Of a stretch of 64,000 nt of DNA, positions 51,829 to 60,957 are shown one piece after another; positions within the stretch are counted from its first letter, which is position 1; each line of letters starts with the position of its first letter. The position numbers and the translations under genes were made by a program. The stretch spans positions 2,480,001-2,544,000 of the forward strand of contig NZ_JAYEZN010000001.1 of NCBI RefSeq assembly GCF_037031225.1, read 5' to 3'. Under the pieces are notes generated by a model. The model did not search any database, was not told the origin of the DNA, and was given only the letters and a program-made list of their open reading frames with translations. The stretch is from Halorientalis sp. LT38 (GTDB taxonomy: Archaea; Halobacteriota; Halobacteria; Halobacteriales; Haloarculaceae).

Positions 51829-52665
51829 ATGGCCGTAGAGAAGCTGTCGAAAGCACTGACAATATACGACGAAAACGGCTTTTGGCAATTGGTTTCACGA
51901 ACTTACCGGCATCTGCGATATCTGATTCGAACGCACGTTCTGTTCAGGTACTACTCTCTCAGGGGCTCTTGGCCGGTGCGTATTGGGGACTCTTCGTATT
52001 CGCTTACGACCCCATCAACTGCGGAGATGACCGAGATCACGTACTGCACTCGAAACGAAGCGTGGATTCTCGACGCCATCGAGGACGAACTGCAATCCGG
52101 TGACGTGTTCTGGGACGTCGGTGCGAACATCGGAATATATTCGCTGTTGGCTGGGACGAACTCGGCGGACGTGTCTGTGGTGAGTTTCGAACCGTACCCA
52201 CCGAACGCTGCCTCACTCCGGCGTAATCTCGACTACAACGATATCTCAGCGACCGTCGTAGAGAAAGCACTCGGCGACACTCGTGGCACGATCGGATTCG
52301 ACATCACCTCCGAAGAAGGGGTCGACGGGTCCGCCGCTGTCGATAGCGGTGCCGAATCGCCGTGCGAGGTCGTCCCTGGTGACTCGCTCGTTCACGACGA
52401 CGGCATCGCTCCACCCGACGTGCTGAAGATAGACGTCGAAGGTGCGGAACTGGACGTCTTGGACGGTCTGGCGGAGACGCTATCGAGCGGCAACTGTCGG
52501 ACAATTTACTGTGAAGTACACCTCTCGTCGAGTGATCGGCCGTCGATCGAAGACTTCGGGGGATCGTTCGACGAATTGAAACGGACGCTACGGACGCACG
52601 GATACGAGTTGTCGATCACTGACCGAGACAACGAGAAACACGTTCTCGCACGGCGATCGCAGTAG
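51829..52665 (+). CDS. FkbM family methyltransferase
   Basis: A 278-residue SAM-dependent methyltransferase. The Rossmann core has DVFWDVGANIGIYSLLAGTN and VSFEPYPPNAASLRRNLDYN, then the DVLKIDVEGAELDVLDGLAE segment typical of FkbM. Such enzymes O-methylate sugars and are common in surface-glycan loci, so a glycan-methylation role is likely. It has its own promoter. A hairpin CTGGCGC/GCGCCAG (52707-52724) lies 40 bp after the stop and may end the transcript. Confidence 0.9.
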   Translation: MAVEKLSKALTIYDENGFWQLVSRTYRHLRYLIRTHVLFRYYSLRGSWPVRIGDSSYSLTTPSTAEMTEITYCTRNEAWILDAIEDELQSGDVFWDVGANIGIYSLLAGTNSADVSVVSFEPYPPNAASLRRNLDYNDISATVVEKALGDTRGTIGFDITSEEGVDGSAAVDSGAESPCEVVPGDSLVHDDGIAPPDVLKIDVEGAELDVLDGLAETLSSGNCRTIYCEVHLSSSDRPSIEDFGGSFDELKRTLRTHGYELSITDRDNEKHVLARRSQ

Positions 52666-53207
52666 TGATGGAGCAGTTGATGATCGCTATCGACTCGGAT
52701 GTATCACTGGCGCCGTAGCGCCAGACGCTACACACTCCACATTCGGGAAAAGAGCTCGCCGGCCACGCTGGTGCACCGAGCCACCGTTCGAATCTACGGA
52801 CCTCATCCCGAGAAACAACGATCAGGTCCGTTTCCGTCGACGAATCTGCTAGAGATTGTATGTATTTAAGCCCACGCTCTCTCTTAATAGGGACAGAACA
52901 CGTTTCACTTAACCAATCCGTTGAATTGGCTCCATTTCGCTCAAATCCTCGGTCCTCCGTAATCGACTGGAGGAACACATCGTTGGCACAGAACGATCAG
53001 ATGGCTGAATGTATGTCTTGGCATACGATACTGGTAACGACTTGGACAACGAGTTCATAACTCCTATTTATTATCAACGAACCCGGGAATGTAGCTAGCG
53101 AGCGATGAATTGTTCCAGTTGTTAGATCCCTTGAACGTGTTTCTAAACGCCGGTATTGCGAGAATATGCGGTGCTTTTAATAGCTGACTCTCCTCTCTTA
53201 TCAGTTA
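52666..53207. other. 542-bp gap with hairpin and promoter only
   Basis: It contains a 7-bp hairpin at 52707-52724 and a TATA box TTTTAATA (53175-53182), 26-33 nt before the sulfatase-like gene. The minus-strand frame over 52616-52978 is not acidic and has no recognisable motif, so I do not call it. Otherwise AT-rich sequence. Confidence 0.6.
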
Positions 53208-54644
53208 ATGAAACCGAATATTCTGCTGATCGTTATGGATAGTGTCCGCGCCCACAATCTAAGTCTCTACGGTCACGAGCACGACACGACTCCGTTTCTT
53301 CGCGAATTCAGCGATCGCGCGACGGTTTATACACAGGCTCGCGCCCCAGGGACGTTCTCATTGACGAGTCACGCGAGCATGTTTACAGGACATCATGTCG
53401 TAGAACATCGCGTCCCAAGCAGGAAATACGGTCTGGAACCTGGCCACACCATTTGGGACGAACTCCGGAATGAATACGGATACGAGACTGGTGTCTTTTC
53501 ACAAAATACGTTCATTACTGATGAGGCGTTTGGCCTTGCATCGGGGTTTGAAACGAGGAACAACGGACCACCACTCCCAGACGATCTCCCCTTCCCGGAA
53601 GCACTCGACTTCAGGGGTATCAGTGGTGGCAATTATGCCGGCTCCTTCCGCAAGGCCGTGACGAGTAACCATCCCGTACGCTCACTCCTGAATGGGGTCG
53701 CGACGGTGGTACCCTCCCAGTATCTTCCTGACGGAGCGAAAGCCAGACGCGGTAATACTGCGGACGTCTACACCGATTATTTCCTCGACTGGCACGACGA
53801 TCGAGATCAGCAGTGGGCTGCCTGTCTCAACTTCATGGACGCTCACGCGCGATACCTACCCAAAGCTAAACACGACAAGTGGGGGAATGAATGGGTTCGC
53901 CAGAAAGCTCGCCAGTACGATTCTTGGACGTGTTATACAGACACGGAGGCCTGGTCGGAAGTGGCGGCCTTGGAGGCAATGTACGATGGCGCGATACATC
54001 AGGTCGATGCCCAATTAGAGCGGTTGCTAACTGAATTGGAGAACCGAGGCAATCTCGATGAGACGCTCGTCGTGATCACGAGTGACCACGGGGAAACGTT
54101 CGGGGAACAAAGTCTCGTTCGACCTGGGGTCAGATTGACGACACACGGAATCGGCATCCACGAAACGTTACTGCACGTTCCACTCGTCACGAAACATCCC
54201 AATCAAACTGAGGGAGCCGTGATCGAGGATCTGTCCACTTTGACGGCATTCCCGGCGGCGGTTCGTTCGGCGGTTGAAGGCGAGGGAGATCGGGAGCGGT
54301 TCTGTCCAGACGGTCCTGTCCTCGCTACCTCGACGAACATCGATTATAAGGACAAGCGTGAACTCAAGGAAATTGGTATAAATGACTTCGAGAAGTTCGA
54401 AGATTGGGCTCACGCGATTTATACGAAGGTTGACAACTCCATACAGAAACACGCAACGTGGGGCGATGACGCGGCGACGATTTCGCTCCCGGACGGGTTC
54501 TGGCCCTTCAAACTGTCTTCTAGAGGGGACGATCGAGTGAATCGCTTCCTCGAAATGTTCGAGGACGCCGGGCTCTGTATCGACCTCGATGGTGACGTTG
54601 ACGATGAGACAGTCCAACAGTTACAGGATCTAGGATATTTTTGA
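53208..54644 (+). CDS. sulfatase/phosphoglycerol-transferase superfamily enzyme
   Basis: A 478-residue alkaline-phosphatase-superfamily protein. LIVMDSVRAHNLSLYGHEHD supplies the first metal Asp. APGTFSLTSHASMFTG stands where sulfatases carry C/S-x-P-x-R, so a Ser or Thr nucleophile is likely. VVITSDHGETFGEQSLVRPG supplies further metal ligands. No membrane helix or signal peptide is evident. It may transfer or remove a sulfate or phosphate group on a glycan. The leaderless start is supported by the TATA box. Confidence 0.85.
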   Translation: MKPNILLIVMDSVRAHNLSLYGHEHDTTPFLREFSDRATVYTQARAPGTFSLTSHASMFTGHHVVEHRVPSRKYGLEPGHTIWDELRNEYGYETGVFSQNTFITDEAFGLASGFETRNNGPPLPDDLPFPEALDFRGISGGNYAGSFRKAVTSNHPVRSLLNGVATVVPSQYLPDGAKARRGNTADVYTDYFLDWHDDRDQQWAACLNFMDAHARYLPKAKHDKWGNEWVRQKARQYDSWTCYTDTEAWSEVAALEAMYDGAIHQVDAQLERLLTELENRGNLDETLVVITSDHGETFGEQSLVRPGVRLTTHGIGIHETLLHVPLVTKHPNQTEGAVIEDLSTLTAFPAAVRSAVEGEGDRERFCPDGPVLATSTNIDYKDKRELKEIGINDFEKFEDWAHAIYTKVDNSIQKHATWGDDAATISLPDGFWPFKLSSRGDDRVNRFLEMFEDAGLCIDLDGDVDDETVQQLQDLGYF

Positions 54645-54687
54645 GTCAGAGAAACGGAATCCGTCGGTCTGCATAACCCAAACATCC

Positions 54688-54696
54688 AAATAATTT
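54688..54696 (+). promoter_or_regulatory. TATA-like box before the 54717 gene
   Basis: AAATAATTT lies 21-29 nt before the ATG, a slightly short but usable spacing. Confidence 0.4.
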
Positions 54697-54716
54697 CCAT
54701 TGCTACCGCCGTAAGG

Positions 54717-55655
54717 ATGGGCAATGGCGCACTCGGAAAGATAGCGAACTGGACGCGTAAGGCGATAGATCGAATCAAAGAAGACGGTCTCGACGGACTT
54801 TATTGGGCGGTCATTAAGTTCTACGGGAAGTTTTTCATGAAGCGAGTCTCCGATGGGGTATTCAATTTCAGAGGTAGGCCGATTTACGAGCGCGACTGGG
54901 ACGTACTGATTATCCTCGACGCCTGTCGTGCGGATTTCATGTCTGAGGTCAAAGGCGACTACCCGTTCGTGTCTGAAAACTCCACTATCTCGAATGCGAG
55001 CAATTCACGACTCTGGCACGAGCGTAACTTCAACTCCGTTTACAGCGACGAGATGGCACGAACGGTTCTCGTGAGCGGGAACACGTTCTCGGGGAGAGTA
55101 TTATCCGATGAGGACTTTCTCCAGCTCGATCGTGTCTGGGAGTACGCCTGGGACGACGAGTATGGGGTCATGCCAGCGAGGCCTATTACCGATCGCGCGA
55201 TCACTGCAGCAAGGAACCATGACCCGGACCGTCTGATCGTCCACTACATGCAACCTCACATGCCCCCAATCCCGTACGTGTCCGGAAACCACGGCGAAGA
55301 CGAACCCATCGATGACCGGTGGTTGGACGCCTGGAAACACGTCCAGAACGGTGAGATATCGATCGACGAAGCATGGGGAGCACACGTCGAGAACCTCCGA
55401 TACGTCCTTGATGACGTGGCACTCCTGCTAGAGAACATCGACGCCGAACGAGTCGCGATCTCTGCAGACCACGGCAACGCGTTCGGTGAACACGGCTTCT
55501 ACCGACACCCGGGCCACATCCCGATCAGAGCCCTCCGGGAGGTTCCGTGGTGTATTACCTCAGCGACCGACACCGGGGAGTATGAGCCGCCGGAATACGA
55601 CGTGGAAAGCCGCGGGAACGTCGAAGAGAAACTTGCTGCGCTCGGATATAAGTGA
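54717..55655 (+). CDS. alkaline-phosphatase-superfamily glycan enzyme, paralogue A
   Basis: A 312-residue protein with YERDWDVLIILDACRADFMS, VWEYAWDDEYGVMPARPITD, VHYMQPHMPPI and AISADHGNAFGEHGFYRHPG. These give the Asp and His metal ligands of the superfamily. The sulfatase CxPxR motif is absent; an Asn/Ser-rich stretch (ISNASNSRLWHERNF) is at the expected nucleophile place. Two more genes of the same shape lie at 60958 and 62972. It may act on surface glycans as a phospho- or sulfo-transferase or hydrolase. Confidence 0.8.
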   Translation: MGNGALGKIANWTRKAIDRIKEDGLDGLYWAVIKFYGKFFMKRVSDGVFNFRGRPIYERDWDVLIILDACRADFMSEVKGDYPFVSENSTISNASNSRLWHERNFNSVYSDEMARTVLVSGNTFSGRVLSDEDFLQLDRVWEYAWDDEYGVMPARPITDRAITAARNHDPDRLIVHYMQPHMPPIPYVSGNHGEDEPIDDRWLDAWKHVQNGEISIDEAWGAHVENLRYVLDDVALLLENIDAERVAISADHGNAFGEHGFYRHPGHIPIRALREVPWCITSATDTGEYEPPEYDVESRGNVEEKLAALGYK

Positions 55656-55697
55656 GGCGGATAAGCGTTAATAGGATCACGGGAGCTACCAGCAAAG

Positions 55698-56513
55698 GTG
55701 AAACGAATAGTCGTTCTCACTAGCTCGGAGCTGCGACACGACTTTCTTCGCAAAGCTATCGCACTTGCGGATGGAATCGATGTCGTTCGAACGTACTGTG
55801 AAGGGCTCTCCGGGACCACACTGGACAAGGTGAAGCAGGAGGGCGACGAGATTCAGGTTCGACATCTTGAAGCACGTGATCGGTCGGAACGTGACTTTTT
55901 CGGCCCGTTCGTAGATTTGGCTCCAGACGAATCCAATCCCAAATCAGTCGACAGAGGTGCGATCAACGATTCGGATGTCTTCGAGGAGATCACGAGCCTC
56001 GATCCGGATCTGCTGGTCGCCTATGGCTGTTCAATCGTCGAGGATCCACTCCTCTCGGCCTTTGAAGGTCGGTTTCTCAACGTACACCTCGGGTTGTCAC
56101 CGTATTACCGGGGAACGGGAACGAATTTTTGGCCGCTGGTTAACGGTGAACCGGAGTTCGTCGGTGCGACGTTCATGCATCTCGACGATGGGATCGACAC
56201 AGGAGAGGTGATCCACCAACTGAGAGCACGGATTCATCCCCGAGATTCGCCACACGAAATCGGAAATCGGCTCATTAGCGATGTCGCGACTGTCTATCCG
56301 GAAGTAATCAGAAAATTCGACGAGCTAGAACCGGTCGAAAACGTCCCGGAACCCGACGAGGCGAAATATTATGAGAAGTCAGACTACTCCACCGAGGCGA
56401 CGCGAAAACTGTACGAGAACTTCGACTCCGGCCTCATCCCGGAGTACCTAGCGGAGCGCGAAGAACGGATCGAAGCCGCTCCAATCGTCGAAAATCCGGT
56501 TCTGGCTCAATGA
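55698..56513 (+). CDS. formyltransferase family protein (sugar N-formyltransferase-like)
   Basis: A 271-residue protein (GTG start) with the N10-formyl-THF transferase core: DLLVAYGCSIVEDPLLSAFE, FLNVHLGLSPYYRGTGTNFW (catalytic Asn and His) and FMHLDDGIDTGEVIHQL (catalytic Asp). It is not tRNA-Met formyltransferase, since archaea do not formylate initiator tRNA. It overlaps the deacetylase gene by 4 bp, which in turn overlaps a CMP-nonulosonate synthetase gene, so N-formylation of a surface sugar is the likely role (inference). Confidence 0.85.
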   Translation: MKRIVVLTSSELRHDFLRKAIALADGIDVVRTYCEGLSGTTLDKVKQEGDEIQVRHLEARDRSERDFFGPFVDLAPDESNPKSVDRGAINDSDVFEEITSLDPDLLVAYGCSIVEDPLLSAFEGRFLNVHLGLSPYYRGTGTNFWPLVNGEPEFVGATFMHLDDGIDTGEVIHQLRARIHPRDSPHEIGNRLISDVATVYPEVIRKFDELEPVENVPEPDEAKYYEKSDYSTEATRKLYENFDSGLIPEYLAEREERIEAAPIVENPVLAQ

Positions 56514-57445
56514 AGGCGATAATGTATCACTACGTCCGGCCCCCCTCGAGTGACGGGAATTACTACTACCTCGATCTCTCGGATTTCCGTCGCCAACTCG
56601 ACTACTTCGAATCTAATTACGGGTTTTTGGACCGCGAGTCCTTCGTCGAAGCTATCCGGACGGGTACCGATCCCGGAAACGATATCGTATTGACGTTCGA
56701 TGATGGCCTCCGGGACCATTTCGACTGGGTCTATCCAGAACTCCGAAAACGTGGGTTATGGGGTATTTTCTACGTTCCGACCGGGCCATACGAAACGGGG
56801 TCTGTCCTAGATGTTCACAGGATTCATGGGTTACTCGGCCAGTTTCTCGGCTCGGAGGTTCTCGACGAACTGAAAGATATCGTTACATCTGACATGATTC
56901 CAGATCAACGCCGTCAGGATTTCCGGACATACACGTACGAATCCCAGGACAATACCGAAGCGACGACCAAAGTAAAACGGATACTCAATTACTATATCTC
57001 TTACGAGCATCGCTCTTCGGTCCTGAATACACTCGAAAATCGCTTGTCCGGTTCTACTCGTGACGTTCCGGACGTCTACGCATCACTCAGTCAGTTCGAA
57101 GAAATGCAAAACAACGGCATGATTATCGGTTCACATTCGGTTACTCATCGAGTGTTCTCAAAACTGGATCGAACGGAGCAGAAACGGGAGATTTTCGATT
57201 CGTTTTCTCTCCTCGGATCGGCCTTCGGTCGGTTGGATTTACGCACCTTCTGCTACCCGTATGGCGGCGACCACACGTACGACGATACGACGCTGTCACT
57301 CCTCAGCGACGCAGACTGTGAGTTCGCGTTCAGCGTTGAATCTCGGGACGTTACCGACGATGACTTGACGAACTTCAGAAACGAACTCCCACGCTACGAT
57401 TGCAATGAGTTCCCACACGGTGAGGCTTCGGGTGGTGTCGTGTGA
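56510..57445 (+). CDS. polysaccharide deacetylase family protein
   Basis: A 311-residue NodB-like enzyme. MYHYVRPPSSDGNYYYLDLS is followed by VLTFDDGLRDHFDWVYPELR (catalytic and metal Asp), GSHSVTHRVFSKLDR (the HxxxH metal site) and FCYPYGGDHTYDD. It has no signal peptide, so it is probably cytoplasmic and acts on a nucleotide- or lipid-linked sugar or free nonulosonate and not cell-wall polymer. It is coupled by 4-bp overlaps to the formyltransferase before and the cytidylyltransferase after. Confidence 0.88.
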   Translation: MKAIMYHYVRPPSSDGNYYYLDLSDFRRQLDYFESNYGFLDRESFVEAIRTGTDPGNDIVLTFDDGLRDHFDWVYPELRKRGLWGIFYVPTGPYETGSVLDVHRIHGLLGQFLGSEVLDELKDIVTSDMIPDQRRQDFRTYTYESQDNTEATTKVKRILNYYISYEHRSSVLNTLENRLSGSTRDVPDVYASLSQFEEMQNNGMIIGSHSVTHRVFSKLDRTEQKREIFDSFSLLGSAFGRLDLRTFCYPYGGDHTYDDTTLSLLSDADCEFAFSVESRDVTDDDLTNFRNELPRYDCNEFPHGEASGGVV

Positions 57446-58113
57446 CGAGTCCCCAGGAATGTGACGGGAATGCGGTGGCACTGATTCCGGCGCGGGGGGG
57501 ATCGAAAGGAGTATACAATAAAAACGTCCGTGACGTCGGTGGAAAACCACTCATCGCGCACTCGATCGATGCCGCCCGCGAGGCCGATACAGTCGATTCC
57601 GTCGTCGTTTCCACTGAAGACCAGCAAATACAGGCGATCGCCACTCAATATGGTGCCCGAGTTCCGTTTTCACGGCCGCGACCGCTCGCTGCGGACGACA
57701 CACCCATGGTGCCCGTCGTTAGGCACGCAATCGAAACGCTCCGGGCGGCAGGTGAAAATTACGATCAACTGATCTTGCTACAACCGCCGACACCGCTTCG
57801 GCGGCCGTTTCATATCGACGAAGCGGTGGTACGCTATCACAGAACAGGCGCCGACTCTCTGGTATCTGTGTGCCAATCTCGGCAGCCCCGATGGACTGAA
57901 ACCGGGGGGAGTGCGCGCCGTCTGACAACAGACGCCGAATTCGTCGAAGTGGGTGCGGTCTATATCGTTGACGTCGACCGGTTTCGCTCCGAGATGGATC
58001 TGCAGGCCGGTGAGCCCGTACTCTACGAAATGGACCCTCGGTACCATCTCGACATCGACACGGAGGAAGAACTTCGGCTCGCCGACATCATCCTATCCGC
58101 GAATCGAGTGTAA
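57442..58113 (+). CDS. CMP-nonulosonate cytidylyltransferase 2
   Basis: A 223-residue NeuA-type enzyme from GTG, with ALIPARGGSKGVYNKNVRDV, VVVSTEDQQIQAIATQYGAR, LLQPPTPLRRPFHIDEAVVR and YHLDIDTEEELRLADIIL. It differs clearly from the copy at 49979 (for instance VYNKNVRDV versus VPGKNVKEL). It is coupled to the deacetylase gene by a 4-bp overlap. Its substrate may be a modified nonulosonate made by the two preceding genes. Confidence 0.9.
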   Translation: MTSPQECDGNAVALIPARGGSKGVYNKNVRDVGGKPLIAHSIDAAREADTVDSVVVSTEDQQIQAIATQYGARVPFSRPRPLAADDTPMVPVVRHAIETLRAAGENYDQLILLQPPTPLRRPFHIDEAVVRYHRTGADSLVSVCQSRQPRWTETGGSARRLTTDAEFVEVGAVYIVDVDRFRSEMDLQAGEPVLYEMDPRYHLDIDTEEELRLADIILSANRV

Positions 58114-58190
58114 CTAACTTGCGTACTGTGCTCCGTTTTCGGGTTTATAGACCGAAAAGTCTATCCCGTAGATGGGAGGGCGGACATACT

Positions 58191-59117
58191 ATGGCAATCG
58201 ATTACCTCCGCCGCTACCTCAACGTTCGGTGGCTCCGCCCGGAAAACGTCATGTGGCGAACGGTCAGTTCTCGTGCGATGAGTGACTTCGAGTACGAAGA
58301 ACCCTCACTTGACCTGGGATGCGGTGACGGAATAACGAGTTTCATTCGGGCGGGCGGCGATTTTGAAACGTCGTTCGACATCTTTACCGGGGTCGGGAAT
58401 CTCGACGAATTCTTCGAGGACGAGGACATCTACGACGCCGCACCGGACACGTACGATCCGGATATATCTCAGCGTCCCAATTATTCTATCTCTGTCGGGC
58501 TGGATCACAAACAGGCTCTCCTGGACAAAGCCGCCAAACTGGATTTCTACGATGAACTACTCCAACACGACAACAACGAGCCACTCCCGTTTGACGACGG
58601 CGAGTTCAGGACTATTTTCAGCAACGCCGTGTACTGGGTCGAGAACGTGGACCTCCATCTCGAAGAGATATCTCGCGTCCTCGACGATTCTGGCGAAGCA
58701 CTCCTCGTGCTACGTACCCCACACGTCCATCAGTTTCTGGACTATCTTCACGCTCGTGAAGACGTCCTCGGCGAAGAATTCGTCGACATGATCGACCGGG
58801 GCCGGTCGGAACACTATCCGAGTCTCCACACTGAAGAAGGGTGGGACAGGAAACTCGAAGCGGCCGGGCTCGAAATCAGCGAGAAGCGGTCCGTCATCAG
58901 TACGACGCACGCCGGGATCTGGGATGTCGGGCTTCGGCCGATCTCGCCCCTCACGATCAAAATGGCGAACGCGCTAGGAAACAGCCAACGACGAAAAATC
59001 AAGTCGGAGTGGATCGACCTGTGGGAGGAACTCTTAGAACCACTCTGTGAACCGATGTTCGAGCTGGAGAGGGACGACCCAGCGGCCGAAATTCTGTACT
59101 TTGTTACCCCGCAGTAG
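58191..59117 (+). CDS. class I SAM-dependent methyltransferase
   Basis: A 308-residue protein with the SAM motif SLDLGCGDGITSFIRAGG (residues about 42-59), then LPFDDGEFRTIFSNAVYWVE and ISRVLDDSGEALLVLRTPHV, a typical methyltransferase-11 pattern. The start is placed at the ATG 58191, which has a strong GGAGG (58175-58179) 11 nt upstream. The frame is open from TTG at 58119. It lies 77 bp after the second NeuA gene and probably modifies a sugar or lipid carrier in this locus. Confidence 0.85.
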   Translation: MAIDYLRRYLNVRWLRPENVMWRTVSSRAMSDFEYEEPSLDLGCGDGITSFIRAGGDFETSFDIFTGVGNLDEFFEDEDIYDAAPDTYDPDISQRPNYSISVGLDHKQALLDKAAKLDFYDELLQHDNNEPLPFDDGEFRTIFSNAVYWVENVDLHLEEISRVLDDSGEALLVLRTPHVHQFLDYLHAREDVLGEEFVDMIDRGRSEHYPSLHTEEGWDRKLEAAGLEISEKRSVISTTHAGIWDVGLRPISPLTIKMANALGNSQRRKIKSEWIDLWEELLEPLCEPMFELERDDPAAEILYFVTPQ

Positions 59118-59154
59118 TCCACGATCGTCGACTCCTTCCTGGCCGTAAGGAGGC

Positions 59155-60906
59155 TCAGTGTGCCCTTTCGTCTAAATCGCGATACATCTCGTCGACGACG
59201 TTTTGGACCGTGTCCTCTTCCAGGACGAAATATTTGTTCACAAACGCTTTCTCGTCGTTTAGGATCGAATCGAGGTCCTCGACTCGTAACTCGGAGAAGA
59301 ACGTCTCGACACTCTCCTCGGACTCGAGAACCGGGAACGGGCCGTGTCTGGCGTACAGCATATCGAGAATGAAGGGCTCCCAGAGGTTGATACACACGCA
59401 CGGTGTCCCGGCGAGCACGGCTTCGATACCGATGTTCGAGTTGACCGTCAAGAGGAGATCGGCGGCGCCGAGTTCTGCCCAGAGGTTCGCATCAGTTACA
59501 GTCACAGTTACCGAATCGGTCCCCTTTACGTCACTGTAGAACTCCGGATCCTCTCCGGGGTGTACTTTAATGATCGCCCGCACTGGCACATCGAGCCTAC
59601 CGAGGCCCGCGATCGCGAGCGAAACGAAGCGTTCTCGGACGGAATCGTCGTAAGTTTGCGTTCCAATTACGACGCGCAGTCGGTCGTCGATATCTTCACC
59701 TGGGTTATTGGAATCCACCCACGATCGCAAGTCTGTCAGGTACGGCCGGCCCGCTGGCTTCATGTTGTCGAATTCCTCCTGCGATCCAACATCGGGGACC
59801 GACTTTCGGAGATGATGTTCAGCGAGGGTCCCTGGGAAGAACCGGATTCGCTCCGATTGGATCGGAGCGAAGTGACCTGCTGTTACACTGTGTGGGATGT
59901 AATACGGAGTACATCCTCGGCGTTCGGCAGCGTTGAGGATTGCACGTCCCAGCATCGATCCCGTGCCGGTAGTGACCTGTTTGGAACCGAACCGTTCGAT
60001 CGAATTCTCGATTTGAATTCCGACGAGGATACGCCGAAAGACGTCTGCCTGGTAAATTTGCGAGACAGTGTGCTGAATCGCCCGGGGTGAATTGATCCCC
60101 CACTCTCGCTGAAAGAAGTCATTCAGATCAGTAGCCAACTCCCGGCCCCGAACTTCCTGGGTCCAGACCCGTTTCAGAAAGGTGAGTTGTCGAACGATGT
60201 TACGCGGCGTCGAGAGTAGATTTGCCGGGATCGGATCGTAGGCATTCATCTCTGGCGTCGGATTCTTCAGGTACCAGACGATCGTTAGTGGCGTCGCGAG
60301 TACCACGTGGTCCCTGTCGAAGCGGTCGATTACCGGTTGCATACTCTCGAACCGGCCAACGGCTGGAACGAAAATCGTGTCAGCTTGTTCTGGAAGCGCA
60401 ACGAGGGGGCGAAGTAACATAGACAGGACCTGATCGAGAAAGAACGGAACGAGTCCGGCGATCATCCAACAGAACGCGAGTAAATCCGTTCTATCTCGGG
60501 AATCCGGCGTCAACTGGGTTGAGATATCGTACTGTGATGCCACGTCTGCGACTATTTTCCGATCCGTTTCTGGAACGTTTTCGTGACAACGAATCGTCTC
60601 TACATCCTCCGATTTCACCCGGTCACTGAGTCGGCTGTGAAGAAACGCAACCCGCATCAGTGAACTATCACCCTCCGTAAGATGTGGAACGACGAAGTGT
60701 CGCCACATCGTTCGGTAGAGTGGAATCGGAGAGTCCGTCTCCGGTTCGTAGGCTGCGAGCGGATAGTAGTACTTGTCCCAATCGGCCATCGAAACGTCGG
60801 CTAGTTCGTCTGATATGACGAACCGCGTCGAGACGTCGTCGGATAGATCTTCGGGATCAACTGCAACCCGAAGAACGCCAGATCCGTCTGAATTAGCTGA
60901 AACCAT
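59155..60906 (-). CDS. GT-B glycosyltransferase, polysialyl/capsule-transferase-like
   Basis: A 583-residue protein. The C-terminal half has AIIKVHPGEDPEFYSDVKGT and LLLTVNSNIGIEAVLAGTPC, the K-x-HP and SN/SS-x-GxE motifs seen in capsule, CDP-glycerol and polysialyl transferases of the GT-B fold. The N-terminal half (about 1-300) has one hydrophobic stretch near 140-165 but no obvious signal. In a locus that makes CMP-nonulosonate, a sialyl-type transferase is an attractive reading but not proven. It lies 51 bp downstream of the paralogue-B gene. Confidence 0.68.
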   Translation of the reverse strand: MVSANSDGSGVLRVAVDPEDLSDDVSTRFVISDELADVSMADWDKYYYPLAAYEPETDSPIPLYRTMWRHFVVPHLTEGDSSLMRVAFLHSRLSDRVKSEDVETIRCHENVPETDRKIVADVASQYDISTQLTPDSRDRTDLLAFCWMIAGLVPFFLDQVLSMLLRPLVALPEQADTIFVPAVGRFESMQPVIDRFDRDHVVLATPLTIVWYLKNPTPEMNAYDPIPANLLSTPRNIVRQLTFLKRVWTQEVRGRELATDLNDFFQREWGINSPRAIQHTVSQIYQADVFRRILVGIQIENSIERFGSKQVTTGTGSMLGRAILNAAERRGCTPYYIPHSVTAGHFAPIQSERIRFFPGTLAEHHLRKSVPDVGSQEEFDNMKPAGRPYLTDLRSWVDSNNPGEDIDDRLRVVIGTQTYDDSVRERFVSLAIAGLGRLDVPVRAIIKVHPGEDPEFYSDVKGTDSVTVTVTDANLWAELGAADLLLTVNSNIGIEAVLAGTPCVCINLWEPFILDMLYARHGPFPVLESEESVETFFSELRVEDLDSILNDEKAFVNKYFVLEEDTVQNVVDEMYRDLDERAH

Positions 60907-60957
60907 ACGATCTCACAGTCGTCGTTGGATTTGCATCACGTCGTTTTGCCATATAGC

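Noticed and set aside
52616-52978. 120-residue minus-strand frame after the FkbM gene
   Set aside because: No motif, not acidic, overlaps the FkbM 3' end and lies across a promoter-like AT-rich area.
54717-55655. Annotation as a classical sulfatase
   Set aside because: The formylglycine-forming C/S-x-P-x-R motif is missing here and in the related genes, so only superfamily membership is claimed.
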